Assembly: GCA_029706075.1 (NCBI GenBank)
Contig: JAINUG010000007.1
Location: 8,247,501-8,311,500 of the forward strand
From: Aldrovandia affinis
Taxonomy: Eukaryota; Chordata; Actinopteri; Notacanthiformes; Halosauridae
Direction of reading: 5' to 3'
DNA: 64,000 nucleotides
Position numbers and translations under genes: made by a program. The notes under the pieces were generated by a model that ran no database searches, had not been told where the DNA came from, and was given only the letters and a program-made list of their open reading frames with translations. This document shows, piece after piece, positions 44,470 to 53,560 of this stretch; position 1 is the first letter of the stretch; each line of letters begins with the position of its first letter.

Positions 44470-44745
44470 CCGGAACCGGCAGGTTTTCGACGACCCCAGC
44501 TTTTCCAACGTACTGCCCCTTGGTCGTCTGTAGCTTCAAGAGGGTCACGGGGTAATCCTTGTTCTCCCCGTGGATGCAGTAAATGGCCATCTTCTCGGGA
44601 TGAAGTTCCGCCCGGGCGTACTCAGGGAGGACCAGGGTCACCATGCTCCCGGAGTCGAGCAGGGCTGTGGTGTCTTTGCCGTTGGCCCTCACCAGCGTCA
44701 GGGGCGACAGGCACCCCTCGGTGGCCCAGCAGGACAGCAGCAACC
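44470..44745 (-). pseudogene. Gmr1-type aspartic protease
   Basis: The reading frame 44743-43781 begins near LLSCWATEGCLSPLTLVRAN and has the catalytic ALLDSGSMVTLV (DSG) at about 44665-44640, then VVENLPVPVLLGRDCP, the usual hydrophobic-LLGRD end of Gypsy proteases. The frame continues through a Glu/Pro-rich linker directly into the integrase zinc-binding region, so PR and INT are adjacent without RT between them. The protease itself looks uninterrupted. Confidence 0.82.
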
Positions 44746-44809
44746 CGCAGGATTATGCGGGCGGGGTGTCTGTGGAGGATGCGGTCCGCATCACCACGTC
44801 CCGTCGGGG

Positions 44810-45636
44810 ACAATTCCAGGAGATATGTCCCACCTCTCCACAGTCAAAACACACCCGGCGGTCTTCGGTCATGAAGGGCGTCTCCTTAGCGGGCTGGGCG
44901 GTGCCCGGGTACCTTCTCTGATCCTTGCCCCTGTCATCCCATCCAGTTTCTGCCTTTCCCGGGTTTGGACCGAGGCTTCAGGCTTCTCAGGTTCGGGTCG
45001 GGCAGGTCGGCTGCTGCGCAGGACCTCTGCAGCGGCTTGGTATCCCTCCACCAGTGCCACTAGTTCATCGGCGCTCTGGGGGTTCGCCTGGCTTGCCAAT
45101 TTTTTGGCTTCAAAAGGTAGGGAGCGCAAAAATTTGTCAATTACAAATCATTCCGTGGGCGTTAGGGCAGTCGGTTCCGTGGTCATCCAGTTCTTGGCCA
45201 GGCGGATCAGGTCATGCATCTGGGCTCGGGGCGGTAAGGTGGCGTCGAAGGTCCAGTTGTGGAATTTCTGTGCCTGGCCGATGAGGCTGTGCCCTGCGCG
45301 ATGCAGAATTTCCCTCTTCAGGACAGTGTAGTCAGTGGCCTGGACCTCATCCAAATCCTGGTACGTGTGCTTGGCCGCCCCGGACAGGAATGGAGCTATC
45401 AGTCCGGCCCATTGCCCTGGAACCCACCCTTCTCGGGTCGCCGTTCGCTCAAAGGTTTGGAGGTACGCCTCAACGTCATCCTCCGCGGTCATCTTCACCA
45501 TGAACGCACTGGGGTTTGGTCAGCAGGGGTTGCGGTAGCTGACAGCCGCGCTACTTCCAGTCTCAGAAGAGTTGTCTGCTGCCGCTGCTCGTCCAGCAGC
45601 GTGACTTTTCTCGAGCTGTCTAATGAGTGGCTCCAT
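44810..45636 (-). pseudogene. Gmr1-type Gag with zinc knuckle
   Basis: The likely start is ATG 45636 (MEPLIRQLEKSHAAG), 51 bp inside the LTR edge. An in-frame TGA at about 45523 precedes KMTAEDDVEAYLQTFERTAT, GWVPGQWAGLIAPFLSGAAK and LDEVQATDYTVLKREILHRA, the capsid region. The frame shifts near 45140 to RSLPFEAKKLASQANPQSAD and VALVEGYQAA. The nucleocapsid knuckle is VCFDCGEVGHISWNCP (CX2CX4HX4C) at about 44856-44812. The order and the CCHC box are typical; one stop and at least one shift disable it. Confidence 0.85.
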
Positions 45637-45687
45637 TTCACATTGTACAGACTAAGTTATTTATTTATGCCCGCATTCTCCACCATA

Positions 45688-46309
45688 TGTAGCGCAACCA
45701 AGGGTGTGGGGTTTCCACTCCGCCAATAATTGATACGGTAAAATGGAGACAGTTCAAAAGTAAAACGAGATTTATTGATTACAGCGGAGTATTCCGCGGA
45801 AGGAAATACCGCTCCCATGGCAGGGAAACACGGCTTGCAACAAATGTCACTGGAAATACAACAATGTCCACAAACGTTCGCTCTCGTTGTTGTGTTGTCC
45901 GTGATCCAATTCCGTAGTCATTGTCCGTTCCGGGGTAAATCCTTTGTCATCGTCGTTGTCCAATCCGTTGTCGTTTATCCCAAAAAAGAATCCGTCCGTT
46001 TGCCACAAAATAATAATCCCAAACAAAAACTTTCCAAAATAACTAATTCAACACGCGTACTTTCTCTCTAACCAAACACACTCTCTCTCTCTCTCTCTCT
46101 CCAAACCCTCGCCCACATAATCCCGTACCTACTCCCAACAACGCACCTGTGTTAAAGCGCACCTTTTATTAATTTGTAGTTGCGCTTATGCACGTTAGCT
46201 GTGGAATTAGTCCCAGGGTTCCCAACACGGCGCGGGGGTGGAGCCAGCGTGCCGAAAGGTATTTCCCCTCTACAATGACGCCATAGCACGTGCCTACTTG
46301 GGCGCTACA
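45688..46309 (-). repeat. 5' LTR of the Gmr1-type element
   Basis: 622 bp with inverted ends TGTAGCGC / GCGCTACA. A TAATAAAAGG box near 46160-46170 (minus strand) could serve as promoter. (TC)n lies at 46079-46102. ATATA follows on the right; the matching left duplication is lost with the truncated 3' LTR. Confidence 0.88.
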
Positions 46310-46326
46310 ATATATATATATATATA

Positions 46327-46860
46327 CAGTACCAGTCAAAAGTTTGAGTACACCTTCCATCGGGCACTCCTTCATTCTTGAGCAAGATAACGACCCGAAA
46401 CACACCTTGAAGTTGTGCAAGAACTATCTGGTGAAGGGGGAACGTGAAGGACAACTCAAACTAAGGACCTGGCCTGCCCAGTGTCCAGACTTCAATCCCA
46501 TAGAACTTGTATGGGATGAACTGGACAGAACAGTCAAAATTCTCTCTGGGAATTGCTGCAGGAGAGCTGGGAAGACATATCGGCTGATTTCCTGCTGAAA
46601 CTTATTAACCGAATGGCCCATGTTTGTGAGGCTGTTATCACAGCAAAGGGTGGCTCTTTTGAGTCAATAGCAACAGCAGAATAAGCTGTTTGGCATGGCA
46701 GAGAAGATTTGGCAAATCTTTAATGGGCGCAACCCACATACTCAGCTGTGCTGCTCATCCCACAAATGCATGTTCCTTACAATTTATTGCCAAGAAGCAT
46801 TGTTACAACAGAGAAATAATCTACCAAACACAAATTTCCGAACTTTTTGTTCAATGTTTA
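46327..46860 (+). mobile_element. Tc1 element C, internally deleted
   Basis: Begins CAGTACCAGTCAAAAGTTTG after TA. Within 40 bp it jumps to the transposase catalytic end: FILEQDNDPKHTLKLCKNYL, LRTWPAQCPDFNPIELVWDE and LDRTVK (about 46367-46530), in one frame. Downstream sequence (to about 46680) encodes the shifted C-terminus LLKLINRMAHVCEAVITAKG. About two thirds of the element between TIR and catalytic end is deleted. The second Asp (DNDPKH) and the Glu (NPIELVW) are present. The right TIR is not recognisable. Confidence 0.85.
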
Positions 46861-46869
46861 TATATATAT

Positions 46870-47087
46870 TGTAGCAGGATCAGGGGTGTTGGTGTACAAT
46901 GCAGCCAATGAATAATAAAAAAAGGATTACGGATTACGATGATGAACAAGGATTGTGGATTTTCCCTTTTTCCCCTTTCCCTTTTGAAAGAATAAACAGA
47001 ACTGGTTGGCATTATACTGTGTTTATTGCTTTTATTATTGATCACTGGTGGAGTTGCAACTCAACGCCCCGGGTTCTGCTACTATGC
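46870..47087 (+). mobile_element. short LTR-like unit
   Basis: TGTAGCAGGATCAGG ... CGGGTTCTGCTACT, near-inverted ends, about 218 bp. It includes GAACAAGGATTGTGGATTTT and AATAAACAGAAC, which resemble the end of the LTR at 41198-41590. Probably a solo or partial LTR of a related family. Confidence 0.45.
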
Positions 47088-47094
47088 CATTGAA

Positions 47095-48177
47095 AATTTC
47101 AAATTAAAGCCATTTATCTGAGCAGTAAGTGTTTATTTGGTCGAAAAAACACTATATAACATTGAAGTAATCACAAATATACATTAATACAATGAATAGT
47201 AACAAAAACAAGTTAGTATTTTGTGTGGCCTGCCTTAGAATGCAAAACTGAAGCAATTCGTTTGGTAGACTGTCGTGTAATTTTTTCAAATAGTCCTGCG
47301 GCAAATTCTTCCAAGCTTCTGGCAGGATTTGCCATAACTCTTTTTTTTAACTTTGGCTGCTTTTTGTTCTTTTCCCTGTCAAAGTGATCCCACACAGCTT
47401 CAATTATGTTGAGGTCGGGGATCTGACGTGGCCAATCTAATACTGTGAGTGTTCTATCTGTACACTTCCGCTCCAAGTAGGTCTTAATTGCGTTTGCAGT
47501 CTGTTTGGGGTTGTTACCATGCTGAAAGTTTTTGGCAGTCAGTTGTTTTCCCGAAGGTATAGTATGATGAATCAAGATCTGTTTATATTTCTCAGCATTC
47601 ATAATTCCATAAATTTTGACCAGATCCCCTACACCATTGGCTGAATTGCACCCCCAGACCATGACAGAGCCACCACTCTGCTTCACAAAAGGCTTCAGAC
47701 AGGCATCAATGTACTTCTCGCCAACTTTTGGGGTGACTCTTACCAAACATTAAAAATTTGGACTCATCGCTCCATAAGACTTTTTGCCACTGGTTATCAC
47801 TGCTTTATGATCTTTCGCGTATTGCAAGCTCTTGCTTGTTTCCTTTCCGCAAAAATGGTTTCTTAGCCATTTCTTGTAAGACTTCTTCTCACAGTAGATG
47901 CATGTACTTTGGTGCCAGATGACTGCCAGATGCTGAACAAACACTTCACTGGATTTCATTCTGTCCCTCAAGGAAGTGACCTAAGTACTTTTCATCAGAT
48001 GCAGACAACGTTTTGGGTCTTCCACTGTGTTTTCTGTCTTCAACTTGCCCAGTTTCTTCAAATATCTTTATGACAGCATGAACACTACATCTTCAAAATC
48101 CGGTTAGGCGGGCTATTGCTCGCTGAGAATCGTCTTGTTGATGAAAAACTAGGATTTTATGTCTGTCAAACTTAGCT
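47095..48177 (-). mobile_element. Tc1 element D
   Basis: Minus-strand transposase (47213-48160) with a ~110-bp AT-rich 3' flank containing repeated short words. The right part is replaced by a palindromic MITE. Terminal repeats are not clear, so the element limits are approximate. Confidence 0.75.
47213..48160 (-). pseudogene. Tc1-D transposase, almost complete
   Basis: N-terminal HTH pieces at 48160-47972 (IFEETGQVEDRKHSGRPKTL-like reading in mixed frames, then SASDEKYL). 47971-47750: VFVQHLAVIWHQSTCIYCEK and SLQYAKDHKAVI. 47746-47213: VTPKVGEKYIDACLKPFVK, QSGGSVMVWGCNSANGVGDL, NFQHGNNPKQTANAIKTYL, VLDWPRQIPDLNIIEAVWDH and RSLEEFAAGLFEKITRQSTK. The second Asp position is altered (HGNNPK instead of QDNDPK), while the Glu in IIEAVW is kept. 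There is a frame change near 47748 and several in the N-terminus. Confidence 0.88.
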
Positions 48178-48356
48178 ACGTATTTCCAAATCTCTCTCGA
48201 GGCACCCCAGCCATTCCATGTATTTGTTCAAGTCCACCACCAGCGCACCTGGTTCAGCTAATCAATACCTCATTAAGTTGAATCAAATGTGCTGGTGGTG
48301 GAATTTAACAAATACATGGAATGGCTGGAGTGCCTCGAGGAGAGGTTTGGGAACCG
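48178..48356. mobile_element. palindromic MITE (hAT-like)
   Basis: Near-perfect foldback: the left arm CCTCTC/TCTCTCTCGAGGCACC and CCAGCCATTCCATGTATTTG pairs with the right arm AATACATGGAATGGCTGGAG and CCTCGAGGAGAGG. The loop is about 45 bp (48245-48289). The outer ends GGTTCCCAAACC-like suggest hAT affinity. Non-coding. Confidence 0.8.
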
Positions 48357-49149
48357 AACCTGTGTTCTTCTAGCCATCTCACAAGATATCTATAACTTAT
48401 TGGAAAACAATAAATTCTTGTTACTTTTTATTGTACTCCTGTACATACTACATAATGGCCGTTCAGCACATCTAAGTTCATCATTTCTTAGTCTAAACAA
48501 TATCTGTATTGCATCCAGCCTGGACTTGAATACTCAAAGTGTATCTCCTCCTACAGCTTTTGAGCTAGGCTCTGCCAGTAGCTTCAGCTAGTTGGGGATT
48601 GAGTTGCTATCCAAAGGTTTTTTGACACTCCAAATTCTTCTCCATACACCAGCACTCTCATCCTTTTACAGGCATTATTTGCAACCTGGGCTATTTTTGG
48701 TTATAATAATTACTCAGATTGTGAAATTGTATTTTCTGTACTAACTGTATCCTCAATATTCCAATAGCTGACAAGCTGGCTAGCTAGCAAACATGATTAT
48801 CTAAGCTAAAGCAATGAAGCAAACGAATGGCTAGCCAGCTAGATGGCAAAATGGCTAGATACAATTAAAAAGAAAAGTAAATGCAGTTAGCTTGTTAGGA
48901 GAATAAAAGTCAAATATCTAGTTTAGCAACATTACTTGGATTATGCTGATTTTATGGAGCAATATTAATATCACCACAAATTTAACTTGAATTACATCAT
49001 ACTGAATTTGTAAGGCTTGAATTTAATATTTTTATGCAAAAATTGAATCTGTATTCCACAATATGAAGTTGACAATAATGTTTGTAATTTAAGTCCCCCC
49101 CTTTGACTCCTGGCATAATTTGGCGTAGTCGGCAGGATGCCACTTTGTG
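48357..49149. other. no gene found
   Basis: AT-rich, with a GCTAGC/CTAGCTAG-rich patch at 48770-48850 (short palindromic words such as GCTAGCTAGC). No TE end or exon recognised. Confidence 0.5.
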
Positions 49150-49332
49150 GTTTTGAGTGCAGAGTTTGGTTTTGACATGGAAGTTTGAAGTTTGTGAAGA
49201 TGAGTGTGCAGTTATGCATTTGTGTTTAGAGTTTTGGGAAATGGAGCATAATTTCAAGAAATGTGTTTTGGCAATCAAAAAAAACTGTAATAGGCCCAGT
49301 TATAGTTTGTAAGCAATCGAGAAAAACTGTAA
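49150..49332 (+). mobile_element. right end of the IS630-Tc1-mariner family also seen at 50869-52738
   Basis: GTGCAGAGTTTGGTTTTGAC, GATGAGTGTGCAGTTATGCA and GGAGCATAATTTCAAGAAAT match 52610-52720. The end extends to AAGCAATCGAGAAAAACTGTAA, the complement of the left TIR of the full copy. Only the last ~180 bp remain. Confidence 0.8.
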
Positions 49333-49603
49333 GATAAGTGGGGTCAGCAGAACAAGAGGCCACAGGTGGAAATTAGTTAAAGGCAAATTCTGCACAGATA
49401 TTAGGAAGTTTTTCTTTACACAGAGAGTTGTCAATGCCTGGAACAGCTTGCCAGGTCAGGTAGTAGAGGTAGAAACACTTGGGCTATTCCATTCCAGGCT
49501 AGATGCAGTAGTAGATACTCTTTAGATTAGGACATGACGAGCCTAGAGGGGCCGAATGGCCCGTTCTCGTCATTATGTATTCTTGTATTCTTATGTTCTT
49601 ATA
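49333..49603 (+). mobile_element. CR1 LINE 3' end
   Basis: Reads through frames as KLVKGKFCTDIRKFFFTQRV, VNAWNSLPGQVVEVETLG and FHSRLDAVVDTL, the last exonless part of CR1 ORF2. A short 3' UTR follows with CGAATGGCCCGTTCTCGTCA and a TTCTTATGTTCTTAT-type terminal repeat, as in other CR1 elements. 5'-truncated. Confidence 0.82.
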
Positions 49604-50868
49604 TCTCAGAGGGGTGTGATATCTAATTTCCTTTTAGTCGCTGTGGGTAATAAAGGACTTCTGACAGGTCCAGGCTACTCCATATTGTCAGTGTTTCTAT
49701 AGATCATTCTCACACTCTGACAGAGTATTGGGAGGTCAAAGCAGTGCAGGCGGACGTCTCCTCTGTGATTCCCTCCTGCCCATCATGCATGGGTCTGGAG
49801 GCAGCCACACATTACATCATCCACTCCAACCAGCTCCTCCACAACCAAGGGCTTGCACCACACAAATAAACATGTTCCTTCATGCATTATTCCTTATGTG
49901 TACCTGCATGTCTGTGAGTGCATGTGTCTGTGTATGTGTGCATGAGGGTGCATAGCAAAATGTTCATATAAAATATACTCTATCAGAGTTTAATCAATGC
50001 TGCACATTTTGTTGTGTGTGACTGTTTATTTGTGTGTACTCTTCAAAAAACACAATTATAAACCTAAACCCACAAAAACCCTTTTCCTCAAATGTAATGT
50101 CAAATCTTATTTTGGAAGTGTGGGACAAGGCTGTTAGAAGTCATCCGGATCTCTGTGCCTCAGGCTGAACGGACAACTCAGAAATAATTCCCCAGGAAAG
50201 AGGGGAGGGAAAAAAAGACAGGGTCCCATTTATGTGTGCAGTTATTTTTAAAGGCAGAAGAATGCTTCCAGCTGAGCTCACTGCCACCATGAGCAGAGAC
50301 CCCTTCGTGTTACCATTTCAGGCCCTGATTCAGAGGGGAGGGGGCCTGTCTGGACTAACTGGAATGCTCCAATTTATGTCTTATTTAGATGTTTTTCAGA
50401 TGAAGTTCCTAATTCATTCCTAAATCACCTAAAAATGCTTAAATAAATTAAAGACAAGATCACACTACTACAGTCTATATATTAAGACATTAATAATGTT
50501 AATAGAAAAGTAGGGGTTATTAAGACATACATATAATATGCGTAGGGGAGGACTTAATACATAATACATTAACCTATCTTGTCGATTTGCATTTGCCAAA
50601 GCCACTGAAAAATGACCAGTTGGAATTAGTCCAATTTTATTTGAGGCTTGCTCTGCAAAATATTAACACGTACCTACACACACCGCAATTACATTAATGT
50701 TTTTTATCCAATATCTGCATATAGCAGTGCATCCCTGGTTGTGAGTGTCCAAACAGAATTAGCCTTGCTGAATCTACTACGAGTGTCTTGGAAACAAGCA
50801 AAAATTACATACAAATCAAAATAGTTTTAGACGTATGAAAGAATTTAATGTCTAAAGAAAAAAGATTA
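49604..50868. other. no gene found
   Basis: Contains a TG-rich patch (49890-49950) and AT-rich sequence. Open frames at 49728-49955 and 50232-50423 have no recognisable motif. Confidence 0.5.
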
Positions 50869-52738
50869 CAGTTTTTCTTGATCGCTTACACATTATAACT
50901 GGGCCTATTAACTAAACATCCCAAACATGACGCCATCTACCAAAAGACAGACCCATTTCCCAAAACTATAAACACTATTCCCCTATTTTCACACATGATT
51001 CATATTTGTTAAACTTTTTGTGAAAAACTCTACACACAAATCCCTTCATATACCACTGGCTGCACCATGTGCTCATTTAGAAAGCACTGGCAGTCAATAT
51101 CATTAACTCAAGTGATCACAACTTGAACCCAATTAACACACAATACCCCAGGAGGAAACACTAAGAGTCAAAATTGTTCACACACAACATCAGGATGGAT
51201 AGATAGATAAAAGGGCCATGGGTCAGTTCACTTGTTTTGGAACAATGGATCCACAAAGACCTGAAGGTAGAGGAAGAGGACACAGGAGAGGAGGTGGAGG
51301 TGGAAGAGGAAGAGGAAGAGGAAGGGCAAGGGCAAGGCCAAGGAGACAAATAGTTTCTGATGAGATTCGTGCAACTCTAGTTGACCATGTCCTTCTCCAT
51401 GGGATGTCAATGAGGGAAGCTGGGCAAAGAGTGCAGCCGAACCTGAGCCACTTCACAGTAGCCTCTATAATCCGGACCTTCAGAGAGGAAAATAGGTAGG
51501 TAATTTACATACTGCTCTCTACTGTAACTTTGGAGTGCTGTACTCTGCGCTGTTACAGCACATACATGTACTGTAGCTGTTTGCTCTATTGTACTGTATG
51601 CTGTCTGACATGCATTGTATTACTGTACCATATCACATACAGTTAATTTGGAGTTACTGTATGCTCCTATTTTGTAAAATGGATGGTTTACTGTAATCCC
51701 ATCAGTACTTCTATTTTTGCAGAAGTGAGAGATGACCACCCAATGGAGGCAGAAGACAGCTATTTTCAGAAGAGCAACAGACGGCAATCATCAATATGGC
51801 CATAGTCAACAATATTATTTGCTTGCATGAGATTGAAAGAGAGTTATTGAGGATCAGGGAATATTCCAAGGCATTGATGCAGTGAGCATCTCGACAATTG
51901 ACCGCATTCTTCAACGGAACAGGTTGAGGATGAAACAGGTCTATCGTGCTCCTTTTCGAAAGGAGCTCCGATAGAGTCAAAGACCAGCGCTTGGAATATG
52001 TGCAAGTATATCAAGTATATTTGAGTACAGTTATGTATTACAGCAGTATATACTGTAGTACAGGCTATATGATGGCCTACTTTTGGAGGCTTATTTAGAT
52101 ATTACGGTTGAGGCTTGCCAGGGGTGGATAAGGCATGCAAGGGGTTTTTCCCCCCACTGTCTGGCTAGGGCTAATATTGCCTGTGCTGAGAATCTCTGGC
52201 CTTTCTTTATGTACAAACTGCTTTTTTTTCATTGGTTTATATTGGTAAATACATGGAGGTTTTTTTTTTACTGTATTCTACATTCTTTATGTATCAGTTG
52301 CATATTTTTACAGTGCATTTACTTTTTCACTCAATCTCAGTTTATTTGACTACAGTACATTGAGGAATTAAAAATTTAGCAAATGTATACATGTGTTGTG
52401 TCTTTATATTGTGTTCATCATGTAAAGAGGTTGTTCTGGGGGAAAACCATAAGCGCCATTATTCATTGCAGTAACAGGTTTTTATGGTAGTGTTTTTAAT
52501 TGATCTCACCAGTGTGTAATGGCTATTTTGTAGTGTATGTATATTTGATGGAATTTGTGTGATGTCTGAAGGCAAAGTTTGGTTTAGATGTAAGATTACA
52601 TGGTTTTGAGTGTAGAGTTTGGTTTTGACATGGAAGTTTGAAGTATGTGAAGATGAGTGTGCAGTTATGCATTTGTGTTTAGTTTGGGGAAATGGAGCAT
52701 AATTTCAAGAAATGTGTCTTGGCAATCAAAAAAAACTG
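50869..52738 (+). mobile_element. IS630-Tc1-mariner element with an intron, core deleted
   Basis: TA at 50867-50868 and 52739-52740. The ends are CAGTTTTTCTTGATCGCTTA and (complement) CAGTTTTTTTTGATTGCC. It encodes a transposase with an Arg/Gly-rich N-terminus, HTH motifs and a typical C-terminal tail, but the catalytic part between about 52010 and 52085 is deleted. Length 1.87 kb. Confidence 0.82.
51245..52235 (+). pseudogene. transposase of the 50869-52738 element (two exons, DDE core missing)
   Basis: Exon 1, 51245-51494: MDPQRPEGRGRGHRRGGGGG (basic, Gly-rich, reads as a run of GGA codons), then SDEIRATLVDHVLLHGMSMR and EAGQRVQPNLSHFTVASIIR, the paired-like HTH. It ends at AATAG|GTAGGT, and an intron runs to TTTTTGCAG at about 51720. 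Exon 2, 51721 to about 52010: IINMAIVNNIICLHEIEREL and STIDRILQRNRLRMKQVYRA, with a frameshift. Then 52087-52220: LDITVEACQGWIRHARGF and CLARANIACAENLWPF, the conserved C-terminal tail. Between these, the domain holding the catalytic Asp/Asp/Glu is absent. Confidence 0.82.
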
Positions 52739-52879
52739 TAAACATTTTAAGGGGAATACATTATTTTTCATTTGATGTTTAAAAACAGCTCTTGTTGTTT
52801 ACTCAGTTAACCTGGTGTACCTTTACTTTTAAAGTAAATCGGTTGATGTAAATCATTCGGTCGTGTTTTCATAGCTTGC

Positions 52880-53358
52880 CACATGTGCATCTCGTGTAAC
52901 ATTGGGATGTTTAGCTACACCTTAGCGCCAGAGCTGAAAGAGGATTACACATATTGTACCCTATACCTATTCCCTGGGTATAGCCTCTTCTCTGCCCTGA
53001 ACCCTTGGTGGTGGAATGATCTTCCGCACTCGGTCAGGACCGCAGAATCACTTGCGATCTTCTACAAGAGACTCAAAACGCACCTTTTCAGACTCCACTA
53101 CCACTGAATTATGTACATCTAGCCAATTGTCATCATCAGTCACTGCCTACTTGTTTAATACTTTTTGTGTATGTATTGTATATTTGTTTACTCCTAAAAA
53201 AAGTACTAATCTTCTCCTTCCCAGTGTTACAGGATGTCTATCGCTGTATTACTGCACTGATCTCTTGCACGAAATATGATTGTTCTTACCACGTATTAAT
53301 GCACATCTTCTAAGTCGCTCTGGATAAGACCATCTGCTAAATGCTTAAAATGTAAAAA
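52880..53358 (+). mobile_element. LINE 3' end (CR1/L2 lineage)
   Basis: YSLFSALNPWWWNDLPHSVR and TAESLAIFYKRLKTHLFRLH encode the ORF2 C-terminus (52970-53104). A 3' UTR follows, collinear with the minus-strand copy at 37461-37925 (shared GTACATCTAGC, AAAAAGTACTAATCTTCTCC, CAGTGTTACAGG). It ends TAAGTCGCTCTGGATAAGAC ... CTGCTAAATGCTTAAAATGT. Confidence 0.9.
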
Positions 53359-53470
53359 GAAAATTTGACTCTGTTGTGAATCTTCGGCAGTTATGAACTG
53401 ACACGAAGAAATGACATTCCATTTATTAACTGTAACATACACAAATTTAAATATATATAATATAATATAT

Positions 53471-53560
53471 ACGCCATTTAGCAGACGCTTTTATCCAAAG
53501 CGACTTACAGTAGTGAATGCATACATTTTCAGTATATGTGGCCCCAGTGGGGGCATACAA
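53471..53560 (-). mobile_element. SINE/LINE tail fragment
   Basis: GCCATTTAGCAGACGCTTTT and ATCCAAAGCGACTTACAGTA, the complement of the LINE tail, followed by AATGCATACATTTTCAGTAT and GGCCCCAGTGGGGGC. The second part is what precedes the tail in a tRNA-derived fish SINE. The tRNA-like head is missing. Confidence 0.6.

Larger units (their letters stand above)
41593..46309 (-). mobile_element. Gmr1-type Ty3/Gypsy retrotransposon, 3' end truncated
   Basis: Minus-strand LTR element. 5' LTR at 45688-46309, PBS-like TGGTGGAGAATGCGGG two bases after it (complement of 45670-45685), then gag, protease, integrase, reverse transcriptase and RNase H in that order. The 3' LTR survives only as 41593-41680, nearly identical to 45948-46028 of the 5' LTR, directly joined to a truncated RNase H. 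The integrase-before-RT order is unusual for Gypsy and defines the Gmr1 group known from Atlantic cod and other deuterostomes. All genes carry stops or frameshifts. Confidence 0.88.

Noticed and set aside
44167..45729. Long plus-strand frames opposite the Gmr1-type gag/protease
   Set aside because: GC-rich antisense shadows; the minus strand carries the CCHC knuckle, DSG and capsid motifs.
51161..51456. Minus-strand Ser/Pro/Leu-rich frames
   Set aside because: Antisense of the GGA-rich Arg/Gly N-terminus of the transposase.
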